Assembly: GCA_002412715.1 (NCBI GenBank)
Contig: DHVP01000029.1
Location: 15,220 to 79,219 of the forward strand
Origin: Deltaproteobacteria bacterium UBA5205
Lineage (GTDB): Bacteria > Desulfobacterota > Syntrophorhabdia > Syntrophorhabdales > Syntrophorhabdaceae
DNA: 64,000 nucleotides
Direction: 5' to 3'
Shown: one piece after another, positions 15,419 through 23,747 of the stretch
How positions within the stretch are numbered: the stretch's first letter is position 1
Layout of the letters: each line of letters opens with the position of its first letter
Notes under the pieces: model-generated
Databases searched by the model: none
Told to the model about the DNA's origin: nothing
What the model saw: the letters and a program-made list of their open reading frames with translations, nothing else
Program-made: the position numbers and the translations under genes

Positions 15419-17548
15419 ATGAATACCGTACGCGATCTCATGACACAAGAATGCCGGGGAGATTCCAGGGTAGAGGTCAATAACCGTAAATGCCGCAGGT
15501 GTTTTTACTGCGTCCAGCTCTGTCCCGCAAAGGCCATTAAACTCGAGAAGGAATCAATACGCATCATCCCGGACCGGTGCATACTCTGCGGCAACTGTAT
15601 TACGGGGTGCCCGCACAGGGCAATGACGTATCAAAGCGACGCAAGTGTCGTCAGGGATTTGATCAAGGAAAACGAAAACGTTGTGGCCTGCATCGATCCC
15701 GCCTTTCCGGCGGTACTTGACAACGTAACCCCTTGGGGTTTCAGCTATGCCTTGAAGGCGCTGGGGTTCAAAGAGGTGTGGGAAGGCGCCGTAGGCACCG
15801 AGCTCATAAGCGGGGCGTACCGGAAGCTTCTCGCGAGCGACCTTAAAAAACCCGTTATATCCTCTTTCTGCCCCGTCATCGTCTCCTATATCGAGAAATA
15901 CCTTCCCCAGCTTATCGACAACCTTGCGCCTATCGTGTCCCCCATGGTGGCGGCGGGAAGGGCGATCAAAAAGGTGAAAGGAGCCGGCTGGCGGGTTGTT
16001 TATATTGCCCCGTGCCTGGCCCGGATCGGTGAAATGGACCACGAGGAGACCTCGGATGCCATCGATCACGTCATTACCTTTCGCGACATAAGGTTCATGT
16101 TCGCCGAAGCGGGGATTAACCCGAGGCACGTCGACGAGGCGCCCTTTGACGGGGCCGCATCGGCGCTCGGCAGGATCGTTCCCGTCATAGGGGGGCTCAA
16201 CCGGAGCCTGGGGCACAGCTTTGACGTCCTTGTGGGCGAGGTGAGCGTCGCCTACGGGCGAAGACGTGTCATAGCCGCCTTGAACCAGCTTGCGAAAGGG
16301 TCCATACAGGCGAAATTTCTCGATCTTGTTTTCTGTGACGGCTGCGTGGACGGTCCTTTTGTCGAGCGGGAGCTCTCGGTCGTGGGACGCAGGCAGATCG
16401 TATCGCGGTACGCCAAATCGCAGTTCAATCCCCTGTCGGCCTCGATGCTGCAAAAGACATTGAGAGACTTCGCCGACATAGACATTACGCGCACTCATCA
16501 GCCGGGTGTTCAGAAGCTCCCCGATCCGACGGAAGAGCAGATACGCGCGGTCCTCAAGAAGATAAACAAGCTTCCCCCGCACAACAACCTCGATTGCCGT
16601 TCCTGCGGCTACAATACCTGCCGGGAAAAGGCCGTCGCGGTCGTGCAGGGCATATCGGAGGCCGAATACTGCCTGCCGTACCTCCTGGAAGACTCGAAAC
16701 GCATCTACCAGCAGCTTGAAAAGTCCCACAGGGAACTGCAGCAGTCCCACCAGGAGTTGGAACAGGCCCAGTTCCAGCTCATAAGAACGGAAAAGCTGGC
16801 CGCCCTCGGGCAGCTTGCGGCCGGAGTAGCCCACGAGATAAACAACCCTCTGGGAACGATCACCATTTATGCCCATATCCTGGCGAGGTCCCTCGAGGCC
16901 GATGATCCGAGAAAGGAAGACATCGACCTTATCATAACCGAGGCCGACAGGACAAAGGCGATCGTCCAGGGGCTTTTAAGCTTCGCCCGGGAGACAAAGC
17001 TCAAACCCGGAGAGACCAACATCAACGACCTTATCGAGGAAACCCTGAGCCTTCTTGTGAACCAGGTGCTCTTTCAAAACATCAAGATCAAGAAGACCCT
17101 GGGGGACGACATCCCCATGCTTTTCGCCGATGCGACGCAGCTTAAGCAGGTCTTTCTGAACATCATGCTCAACGCGGCACAGGCGATGGAAGGCAAGGGG
17201 TCTCTCACGATCACGACGGCGCACGACGCCGGTGTCATCAGCGTAAAGATCCGCGACACGGGACCGGGAATCCCGCCGGAAAATATCGGCAAGCTCTTCA
17301 ACCCCTTCTTTACGACCAAGGAGAAGGGTACAGGGCTCGGGCTCGCGATCTCCTACGGCATCGTCGAGCGCCATTCCGGACAGATCGACGTTGAGACCGA
17401 ACTGGGAAAGGGAAGCACATTCATCATCACCCTGCCCGTCAATGCGGAAGGTACGGGCATACTATCGCAGGCCAAAGGATTAGCGGCAAATCAAAATATA
17501 AATACAGGGAGAAGGAACCATGGCACAAAAAAGAATTCTAATCATTGA
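15419..17548 (+). CDS. [FeFe]-hydrogenase-like sensor histidine kinase
   Basis: 709 residues, soluble. N-terminal two-cluster ferredoxin (C25-C35; C54-C64), a hydrogenase large-subunit-like domain (about 85-345), a CxxCGYxxC iron-sulfur domain (C393, C396, C401, C418), a coiled coil (425-455), then HisKA (H472 in GVAHEINNPLG) and HATPase (GTGLGLAISYGIVE). H-cluster loops are altered: L1 is SSFCPV (the proton-relay Cys is F150, ligand C151 kept), L2 is APCLARIGE (Lys to Arg), and L3 is FCDGC, spaced CxxC not CxxxC. This matches non-catalytic sensory hydrogenase homologues. I infer a hydrogen or redox sensor acting on the next two proteins. Its 3' end overlaps the receiver gene by 29 nt. Confidence 0.9.
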   Translation: MNTVRDLMTQECRGDSRVEVNNRKCRRCFYCVQLCPAKAIKLEKESIRIIPDRCILCGNCITGCPHRAMTYQSDASVVRDLIKENENVVACIDPAFPAVLDNVTPWGFSYALKALGFKEVWEGAVGTELISGAYRKLLASDLKKPVISSFCPVIVSYIEKYLPQLIDNLAPIVSPMVAAGRAIKKVKGAGWRVVYIAPCLARIGEMDHEETSDAIDHVITFRDIRFMFAEAGINPRHVDEAPFDGAASALGRIVPVIGGLNRSLGHSFDVLVGEVSVAYGRRRVIAALNQLAKGSIQAKFLDLVFCDGCVDGPFVERELSVVGRRQIVSRYAKSQFNPLSASMLQKTLRDFADIDITRTHQPGVQKLPDPTEEQIRAVLKKINKLPPHNNLDCRSCGYNTCREKAVAVVQGISEAEYCLPYLLEDSKRIYQQLEKSHRELQQSHQELEQAQFQLIRTEKLAALGQLAAGVAHEINNPLGTITIYAHILARSLEADDPRKEDIDLIITEADRTKAIVQGLLSFARETKLKPGETNINDLIEETLSLLVNQVLFQNIKIKKTLGDDIPMLFADATQLKQVFLNIMLNAAQAMEGKGSLTITTAHDAGVISVKIRDTGPGIPPENIGKLFNPFFTTKEKGTGLGLAISYGIVERHSGQIDVETELGKGSTFIITLPVNAEGTGILSQAKGLAANQNINTGRRNHGTKKNSNH

Positions 17549-17915
17549 TGACGACGTCGACTTCGTTGATCTCAATAGGGCTGTCCTTGAGAACAACGGG
17601 TTCGAGGTCGAAACGGCATTCTCGGCTCGCGAGGGAATGGACAAGGTTCAGTTCGAAGTCCCGGACCTCATCCTCCTCGACCTCATGCTCGAGAAACACG
17701 ACACGGGTTTCAGCTTTGCCAAGGCGATCAAGGCGGATCCCCGCTACAAACAGATCCCCATCCTGATGATCTCCGCCGTTGCCGGTGAGACGGGATATGA
17801 TTTTTCGCAGGATCAGGATGGCTACTGGATGAAGACGGATGATTTCGTCGCAAAACCGGTTGAGCCGGAAGAACTGGTAAAAAGAATAAACGCCCTCATC
17901 GAAAGGGCGAAATAG
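17520..17915 (+). CDS. Stand-alone response regulator receiver
   Basis: 131 residues, a single receiver domain. Acidic residues in LIIDDDVDF, phospho-acceptor D54 in LILLDLMLEK, Thr/Ser position in MISAVAG and Lys in FVAKPVEPEEL are all present. There is no output domain, so it probably relays phosphate or acts by protein contact. The gene overlaps the end of the hydrogenase-like kinase, making that kinase the likely phosphodonor. The loop between strands 4 and 5 is long (GETGYDFSQDQDGYWMKTDD), which is unusual and may define partner choice. Confidence 0.9.
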   Translation: MAQKRILIIDDDVDFVDLNRAVLENNGFEVETAFSAREGMDKVQFEVPDLILLDLMLEKHDTGFSFAKAIKADPRYKQIPILMISAVAGETGYDFSQDQDGYWMKTDDFVAKPVEPEELVKRINALIERAK

Positions 17916-17930
17916 GGGTATCCTTCGGGA

Positions 17931-19439
17931 ATGGCAATGGCCGAACCTGTCAACATCCTTGTTGTCGACGATGAAAAAGGTATCCGTGAAGGGTGCCGGA
18001 GGATTCTCATATCCGAGGGGTACGGCGTCGATGTCGCCGAAAACGGTAAACTCGCGCTGGAGATGGTCAAGGGAAAACCCTACGATCTTATCCTTGTCGA
18101 CCTCATGATGCCCGTCATGGGCGGACTTGAGCTGATGGAACATGTGCGGCAGATCGATCCGGGCATCATCCTGGTGGTCATCACCGGGTTCGCCACGGTG
18201 GAGACGGCTGTTGACGCGATGAAACACGGCGCCTACGATTACATACCCAAGCCCTTCAACCCGGACCAGCTTCTGGCGGTTCTGGGCAGGGGCCTCGACA
18301 AGCGGCGGCTCACCATTGAAAAGGAAAAGCTGCGCGAAGAAAGGGATCAGCGGCTCCTCGAGGTGGCAAGCGAGAAATCGAAGCTGCATACCATCGTTAA
18401 CTCGATGGCCGACGGCATCCTCGTCATAAACCGCGAACACCAGCTTGTCCTGTGGAACCCGGCGGTAGTCAAGATGCTCAACGTAACGGGCAGGGTCGAC
18501 GATTCCGGGGTCGGGATGGACTTCCAGAAGGCGTTGAAGCAGCAAGATCTGATCGATGTTATCAACAAGGCATTCTCTCCTGATTTTTCCCAGTACACAA
18601 TCATCTCGGAAGAGGTGGTTCTGGCCGGGGAGGTGCCGAAGACCTTGATGGTCATAGTGGCGGGAGTACGCGATGAAAAAGGCGAGAATCTGGGCGTCGT
18701 TTGCACATTTCGCGATATCTCAGGCCTCAAGGAGGTCGAAGAAATAAAATCGCAGTTCGTGAGGATGGTGGCGCACGAGATTCGGGCGCCGCTGGGCGCC
18801 ATTGAGGGGTATCTCAACGCCTATCTCACGGGTGTTGCGGGCACGGACCCGCAATTCAACCGCCAGATGCTGGAGCGGGCAAAGTTGAGGGCGCATTCTC
18901 TCATGGACCTCGTCAACGACCTCCTGCTCTTCGCAAAACTGGAATCGAAAAAAGTGGTAAGGAAAAAAGAGTTCCTCGACATGACGGAGATTATCGAAGG
19001 CACCGTCGACCTCTTCAAGGTCCAGGGTTCGACAAAGGACGTTTCATTTTTTGTCGATATACCTGAAAAACTGCCCCTCATCGAAGCCGACAAAGCCGAG
19101 ATGGAACAACTGCTCACGAACCTCGTGTCCAATGCCATGAAGTACAATGTCAAGAACGGCAAGGTCACGGTCAGGGCCGCAACGGAGGCTCACTATCTCA
19201 GCATAGGCGTGAGCGATACCGGTATCGGCATTGACGAGGCGTCCCTCCCCAACATTTTCGACGAGTTCTACCGGGTGCAGGGGCCCAACACGCGCTATAC
19301 CACAGGCACGGGATTGGGGCTTTCCATCGTAAAAAGGATCGTGGAATCCCATTTCGGGCGTATAGAGGTCGAGAGCAAAGCCGGGCAGGGAACGGTGTTT
19401 ACCGTCAAGTTGCCTCTGAAACAGATGAACGAAAAGTAA
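17931..19439 (+). CDS. Receiver-PAS-histidine kinase protein
   Basis: 502 residues, cytoplasmic. Receiver (1-125; VVDDEKG, phospho-Asp in ILVDLMMPVMGG, Lys in YIPKPFNPDQ), a coiled link (LDKRRLTIEKEKLREERDQR), PAS (about 145-265), HisKA with the His in FVRMVAHEIRAPLGAIEGY, and HATPase (NLVSNAMKYNVKNG; GTGLGLSIVKRIVESH). A receiver at the N-terminus of a kinase lets an upstream kinase gate its activity, so kinase, lone receiver and this protein may form a phosphorelay. Only 15 nt follow the receiver gene. The next gene is fused nfnAB, 38 nt downstream; no DNA-binding output protein is encoded here. Confidence 0.9.
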   Translation: MAMAEPVNILVVDDEKGIREGCRRILISEGYGVDVAENGKLALEMVKGKPYDLILVDLMMPVMGGLELMEHVRQIDPGIILVVITGFATVETAVDAMKHGAYDYIPKPFNPDQLLAVLGRGLDKRRLTIEKEKLREERDQRLLEVASEKSKLHTIVNSMADGILVINREHQLVLWNPAVVKMLNVTGRVDDSGVGMDFQKALKQQDLIDVINKAFSPDFSQYTIISEEVVLAGEVPKTLMVIVAGVRDEKGENLGVVCTFRDISGLKEVEEIKSQFVRMVAHEIRAPLGAIEGYLNAYLTGVAGTDPQFNRQMLERAKLRAHSLMDLVNDLLLFAKLESKKVVRKKEFLDMTEIIEGTVDLFKVQGSTKDVSFFVDIPEKLPLIEADKAEMEQLLTNLVSNAMKYNVKNGKVTVRAATEAHYLSIGVSDTGIGIDEASLPNIFDEFYRVQGPNTRYTTGTGLGLSIVKRIVESHFGRIEVESKAGQGTVFTVKLPLKQMNEK

Positions 19440-19477
19440 CTATTTTGATAGAATTAAACTTTTAAAAAGGAGACGTC

Positions 19478-21742
19478 ATGGCTACCAAAAAAACAACGAA
19501 AATCAACCAGATCGTGGAGAAGAAAATTCTGGCTCCTTCGATCACCATGTACAAGCTTTATGTTCCCGACATTGCCAGGAAGGTGAAGGCCGGACAGTTT
19601 GTCGTCGTCCGCGGCAATGACATGGGCGAGCGCATCCCCCTCACCGTTGCCGATTATGACAGCAAGAAAGGCACCATCACCATCATATTCCAGGAAGTCG
19701 GCACATCTACCCAGAAGCTCGCGAAGTTCGAGGCGGGCGACGCCCTTCTCGACGTCGTCGGCCCTCTGGGCAAGCCGAGCCACATTGAGAAGTTCGGCAC
19801 CGTTGTCTGCGTCGGCGGCGGCGTCGGCGTGGCCCCCGTTCTGCCGATAGCCAAGGCCCTCAAAGAGGCGGGCAATGAGGTCATATCCATCATCGGCGCC
19901 CGGTCGCAGAGCATGCTCATCCTCGAGAAAGAGATGAAGGCGGCGAGCACCACCGTGCACGTAACCACCGATGACGGCACCTATGGACACCATGGATTTG
20001 TCACCGACGTCCTGAAGAAGATCATCGAGGAGCGCGGTGCCAGCAATATAGCTCTCGTCGTGGGCATCGGCCCCGTCATCATGATGAAGGCCGTCACCGA
20101 CGTGACCCGTCCATTCAGCATCAACACCGTCGTCAGCCTCAACACGATCATGGTCGACGGCACCGGTATGTGCGGCTGCTGCCGCGCCACCATCGCCGGC
20201 GAGACCAAGTTCGTCTGCGTCGACGGCCCTGAATTTGACGGCCACTCCGTGGACTTTCCCGAACTGATGCTCCGCCAGAAGATGTACAACCGCGAAGAGC
20301 GGCGCGCCCTCTGGGACCACAAGTGCAAGATCGACGCCCAGGAAAAGGCCGTCAAGAAGGCCCGTAAACGCGTGAAAATGCCGGAGCAGGCACCTAAGCA
20401 GAGGATCCAGAACTTTGGCGAAGTGGCCCTGGGATACACAAGAGAAAACGCCATGATGGAGGCCCAGCGCTGCCTCGGCTGCAAGAAGCCCCCCTGCGTA
20501 GAGGCTTGCCCCGTCAACGTCCAGATCCCGCAGTTCATCGCGAAGATCAAGGAAGGCGATTTCATGTCCGCCATTCATGTCATCAAGGAAACGAACAGCC
20601 TTCCCGCCGTCTGCGGCAGGGTCTGTCCCCAGGAATCACAGTGCGAGTCGAAATGCATCCTCGGCAAGAAATCGGAGCCCGTCGCCATCGGCCGCCTCGA
20701 GAGATTTGCCGCGGACTATGAACTCGGTCTCGGCGATGTCCGCGTACCTGCGATGCCGAAGAAGACGGGCAAGAAGGTCGCCATCATCGGCGCCGGCCCT
20801 TCCGGCCTCACCGTAGCGGGCGAGCTGACGAAGATAGGCCACGAGTGCACCATTTACGAAGCGCTTCACAAGGCGGGCGGCGTGCTTGTTTACGGCATCC
20901 CCGAATTCCGTCTCCCCAAGGCGATCGTGCAGCGCGAAGTTGACTACCTCGAGAAACTCGGCGCCAAGGTGAAGGTCGACTCCATTGTCGGCCAGACCGT
21001 CACCCTCGACGAGCTTTTCGCCCAGGGCTGTGACGCTGCCTTCATCGGCACGGGCGCAGGCCTTCCCTACTTCCTTAACATCCCCGGCGAGAACCTGAAC
21101 GGCGTCTACTCCGCCAACGAGTTCCTGACGAGGGCAAACCTGATGAAGGCGTACCTCTTCCCCGAATACGACACGCCCATAAGGGTTGGCTCGAAAGTGG
21201 CGGTCATCGGCGGCGGTAACGTGGCCATGGACTCCGCCAGGGTCTCGAAGCGCCTTGGCGCTGATGTGTACCTCGTCTATCGCCGCAGCCGCGAAGAAAT
21301 GCCCGCCCGTGCGGAAGAAGCACACCACGCGGAGGAAGAGGGCATTGATTTCAGGCTGCTTACCAACCCCATCAGGGTGGTTGGCGACGATGCGGGCTGG
21401 GTGAAGGGACTTGAATGCGTGAAGATGGAACTCGGCGAGCCCGATGCGTCAGGCAGGAGGAGGCCCGTCGAGATTAAGGGCTCCAATTTCGTCCTCGATG
21501 TGGACGTCGTCATCGTCGCCATCGGCCAGGGCCCGAACCCCATCCTCACGTCTACCACGCCGGACCTGGAACTCAAGAAATCGGGAAACATCGTGGCGGA
21601 TGAGGAAACCGGACAGACGAGCCGCGAGGGCGTATTCGCCGGCGGCGACATCGTAACCGGCGCCGCAACCGTTATCCTCGCCATGGGCGCAGGACGCAAG
21701 GCGGCAAAGGCAATAGACGAATACCTTCAGACAAAGAAATAA
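19478..21742 (+). CDS. nfnAB: Fused NfnA-NfnB (NADH/NADPH/ferredoxin transhydrogenase)
   Basis: 754 residues, clear AAGGAG site. Residues 1-285 are NfnA: FAD motif RIPLTVADYD, NAD(H) motifs GGGVGVAP (113-120) and GIGPVIMM (196-203) intact, [2Fe-2S] site D227, C232, C235, C247. Residues from about 300 are NfnB: two [4Fe-4S] motifs (CLGCKKPPCVEACP; CPQESQCESKC), FAD motif IGAGPSGLTVAG, NADPH motif IGGGNVAMDSA and VYRRSRE. Nfn couples NADPH oxidation to NAD+ and ferredoxin reduction, or the reverse, by flavin bifurcation. The subunits are usually separate; here they are one chain, while a separate, altered pair exists at 10046-12320. A terminator follows directly. Confidence 0.94.
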   Translation: MATKKTTKINQIVEKKILAPSITMYKLYVPDIARKVKAGQFVVVRGNDMGERIPLTVADYDSKKGTITIIFQEVGTSTQKLAKFEAGDALLDVVGPLGKPSHIEKFGTVVCVGGGVGVAPVLPIAKALKEAGNEVISIIGARSQSMLILEKEMKAASTTVHVTTDDGTYGHHGFVTDVLKKIIEERGASNIALVVGIGPVIMMKAVTDVTRPFSINTVVSLNTIMVDGTGMCGCCRATIAGETKFVCVDGPEFDGHSVDFPELMLRQKMYNREERRALWDHKCKIDAQEKAVKKARKRVKMPEQAPKQRIQNFGEVALGYTRENAMMEAQRCLGCKKPPCVEACPVNVQIPQFIAKIKEGDFMSAIHVIKETNSLPAVCGRVCPQESQCESKCILGKKSEPVAIGRLERFAADYELGLGDVRVPAMPKKTGKKVAIIGAGPSGLTVAGELTKIGHECTIYEALHKAGGVLVYGIPEFRLPKAIVQREVDYLEKLGAKVKVDSIVGQTVTLDELFAQGCDAAFIGTGAGLPYFLNIPGENLNGVYSANEFLTRANLMKAYLFPEYDTPIRVGSKVAVIGGGNVAMDSARVSKRLGADVYLVYRRSREEMPARAEEAHHAEEEGIDFRLLTNPIRVVGDDAGWVKGLECVKMELGEPDASGRRRPVEIKGSNFVLDVDVVIVAIGQGPNPILTSTTPDLELKKSGNIVADEETGQTSREGVFAGGDIVTGAATVILAMGAGRKAAKAIDEYLQTKK

Positions 21743-21761
21743 ACAGAAACGGTGAAAGTGA

Positions 21762-21793
21762 AAAGGCGGGGTCTGGTTACCCCGCCTTTTTTT
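21762..21793 (+). terminator. Rho-independent terminator after nfnAB
   Basis: AAAGGCGGGG (21762-21771), eight-base loop, CCCCGCCTTT (21780-21789) and a run of seven Ts. It ends the kinase-receiver-kinase-nfnAB transcript. Confidence 0.92.
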
Positions 21794-22045
21794 GTGCCGG
21801 TCGAAGATCAGGTTCAGAACCCGGGATGAAAGGTTCGGAGGCAAGCCAAGACGCGGAGGTCTTTGAACCGGAACCGGCAATTTGAGGTTGGGTAGTGTAA
21901 GAAACGGATCTTTTCAATCGCCTGGAATTTCCGCAAGCGGTCTTGTTGTAGCCCCCCCGACCGTTTGCTTTTGGCACTGCGTATCATATAGGGTTGATTC
22001 TAAAGGTTCAAAGAAAATGAGAAAAGCCCGGGAGGACGAAACGAC

Positions 22046-23035
22046 CTAATGGTGTGACCGATCAATCAATTTTGTTTCTTCATCGAGATGGCGGGAGAAG
22101 AGATTTCTGATGAAAGCGTCCTCTTCATTTTGGGGATACCTGATCTCGAAATACCGTTCTCTTATTTGCGCTGCAACAACATCGGTACTATCCGGAAAAT
22201 GGTCGGGGTAAATCAGGCAGAGGATCCCGGCTGTTGTCTCCAATGCCAGGTCGTGGATCTTCCGGCAGTCAGGCAGGCATTCTTCATCGTGGCAATAGGC
22301 GTTGATGAGCTCGACGCCCTGAACGATAACCTTTTCCCAGAACCAGCGTTTTGCTGTCGGTTTCAGGTCCTTCCGGGACAGCAGTTTGTTCATGATATCT
22401 TCTATGATCGCCTGGAGCTCTCCGTATGTTCCTATATTGAGAGAAATGTCCCGTATCATGTCGGGCAGGCAACTGTATTGTTCCAGATCGCTGGCCTCAG
22501 TTTTTTCGAGTCCGGCAAGGATGCCGTCCAGTACCTGCTGCCGCTCGCGTGCGAAGGCTAGCCAGCGCGTCAGAACATCCATTATGATACTCGTGGTGAC
22601 CGGGTCCTGTGTCGGGCGCCGGTCGCTCATCTGTTCGGCGCCGGGGGGCCGCAGGGTAAGGACGATGGAATATTTGCGCGTCATATCGGCACTGTTTAAG
22701 AGGTCGTTTATCCTGTCCTTCTGGGGCAGCCCGCCGAGGATTCCCGTGATGCTTCCGAAGAGTTCCTCATGTTCGATGAAGAAGCGGACCGAATTGAGCC
22801 TGTCGAGGCGGATATTACCGATGTTGGCGATAAAGTCGTCAACGAGTCTTTTCGTCTTCTCGTTGATGAGCTGTGCCGAAAAACCGTCGTTCATGAATTC
22901 CAGGAACTGGTCCTTAAGCTCCTGCAGTATCTGATTGTAGAAGAAGTTTTCGGCCCTCCTCTGGGCTCGCACGGGTTGCCTCGAGCTTTGTCTCATGTTC
23001 GTGACTGTTTTATATGCAAGTTTCGTCTCGGTCAT
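22046..23035 (-). CDS. Unknown soluble protein of 329 residues
   Basis: No family recognised. Start taken as ATG 23035; an in-frame GTG lies two codons earlier. It is mainly alpha-helical by composition, without signal peptide or membrane segment. A basic N-terminus (RQSSRQPVRAQRRAENFFYNQ) leads to helices rich in Phe, Leu and Asp; a small Cys/His cluster occurs late (CHDEECLPDCRKIH), which could bind a metal. Monocistronic, convergent with the nfnAB operon and divergent from the V-ATPase operon. Confidence 0.6.
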   Translation of the reverse strand: MTETKLAYKTVTNMRQSSRQPVRAQRRAENFFYNQILQELKDQFLEFMNDGFSAQLINEKTKRLVDDFIANIGNIRLDRLNSVRFFIEHEELFGSITGILGGLPQKDRINDLLNSADMTRKYSIVLTLRPPGAEQMSDRRPTQDPVTTSIIMDVLTRWLAFARERQQVLDGILAGLEKTEASDLEQYSCLPDMIRDISLNIGTYGELQAIIEDIMNKLLSRKDLKPTAKRWFWEKVIVQGVELINAYCHDEECLPDCRKIHDLALETTAGILCLIYPDHFPDSTDVVAAQIRERYFEIRYPQNEEDAFIRNLFSRHLDEETKLIDRSHH

Positions 23036-23324
23036 CGGCACCCCGCCCGGCGGCTCACCTTTTACGTTGCTGGTAGTTGACTATTTATCACAAATCCAAT
23101 TCATTGAAAAGAACGTTTTGTTCCTGCCAGCTTCATACCCCCGTACTTGTGTTTATGAAAGTTGACGCTATACTTGATATTATGAACCTTCGGCCTGTTT
23201 AAGACCAGTGCGGCTCTTATCACTCCTGCATCCGGTTTGCCTCGGTCAGATTAGGAAAGGGTGATGAGAAATGCGGAGGCAGGTAAGCACGCCCCCCACT
23301 GAAGATCCCATTGGTTTTTCAGAC

Positions 23325-23395
23325 TTCGAGCCGTTCAAAACCGCTGCATCTCCTTCCGGCGTTCAATTTGCTCAAGCCATTCAAACCGCTGCGCT
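23325..23395. repeat. Degenerate GTTCAAAACCGCT minirepeats before the V-ATPase operon
   Basis: In the 380-base gap between 23035 and 23417. The stretch contains GAGCCGTTCAAAACCGCTG, GGCGTTCAATTTGCTCAAG and CCATTCAAACCGCTGCG, three loosely similar units about 25 bases apart, related to repeats near 12500 and 35200. No gene or convincing promoter is seen in the rest of the gap. Confidence 0.4.
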
Positions 23396-23416
23396 CGTGC
23401 TCATGAGGAGGTTTTC

Positions 23417-23728
23417 GTGCGTGACGTGATCCAGAAGATCGTGGCAACCGAGGCCGAGGCAAAGGGCGCCGTCGAAGAGGCAAGGGCGGAGGCCGACCGC
23501 ATTCTGTCGGAGGCACGGAGGAAGGCCCGGGATATAGCCGCTCAGGCGAATGTGGAAGCCAATGCTGAGGCTGAGTGCATCGTGGCGGCCGCCGTCGAGG
23601 CGGCCGAGAAGGAAAAAGAAGAAAGACTGGTCCGGGCCGTCGCAAAGATCGACAAACAGGTCGGAATTGACGAGGCTGGCAGAAGACGTGTCGTTGAAAA
23701 GGTTGTCCGGTGCATATGCAAGCCGTGA
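23417..23728 (+). CDS. V/A-type ATPase peripheral stalk subunit H (G-like)
   Basis: 103 residues, GTG start 5 nt after GAGGAGG. The sequence is one long Ala/Glu/Arg-rich helix (EAEAKGAVEEARAEADRIL...) typical of the coiled-coil stator subunit called H, G or AhaH. It should pair with subunit E to make the peripheral stalk. First of nine V/A-ATPase genes that are adjacent or overlapping. Confidence 0.82.
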   Translation: MRDVIQKIVATEAEAKGAVEEARAEADRILSEARRKARDIAAQANVEANAEAECIVAAAVEAAEKEKEERLVRAVAKIDKQVGIDEAGRRRVVEKVVRCICKP

Positions 23729-23747
23729 CAGGGCCTTAAGGAGGCCA

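Noticed and set aside
15554..16876. Long open frame (440 codons) on the minus strand opposite the hydrogenase-like kinase
   Set aside because: The plus-strand protein has clear iron-sulfur and kinase motifs; the opposite frame has no recognisable motif and is a by-product of GC-rich codon use.
15419..17548. Catalytic [FeFe] hydrogenase
   Set aside because: H-cluster loops are altered, maturation genes are absent, and a histidine kinase is fused to it; a sensory role fits better.
19454..20578. 374-codon frame, minus strand, opposite nfnAB
   Set aside because: Shadow of the NfnA part; His/Asp-rich composition without family motifs.
23042..23416. Promoter TTGACG ... TATGAA upstream of the V-ATPase operon
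   Set aside because: Spacing between candidate boxes is about 13 bases, too short for a standard promoter.
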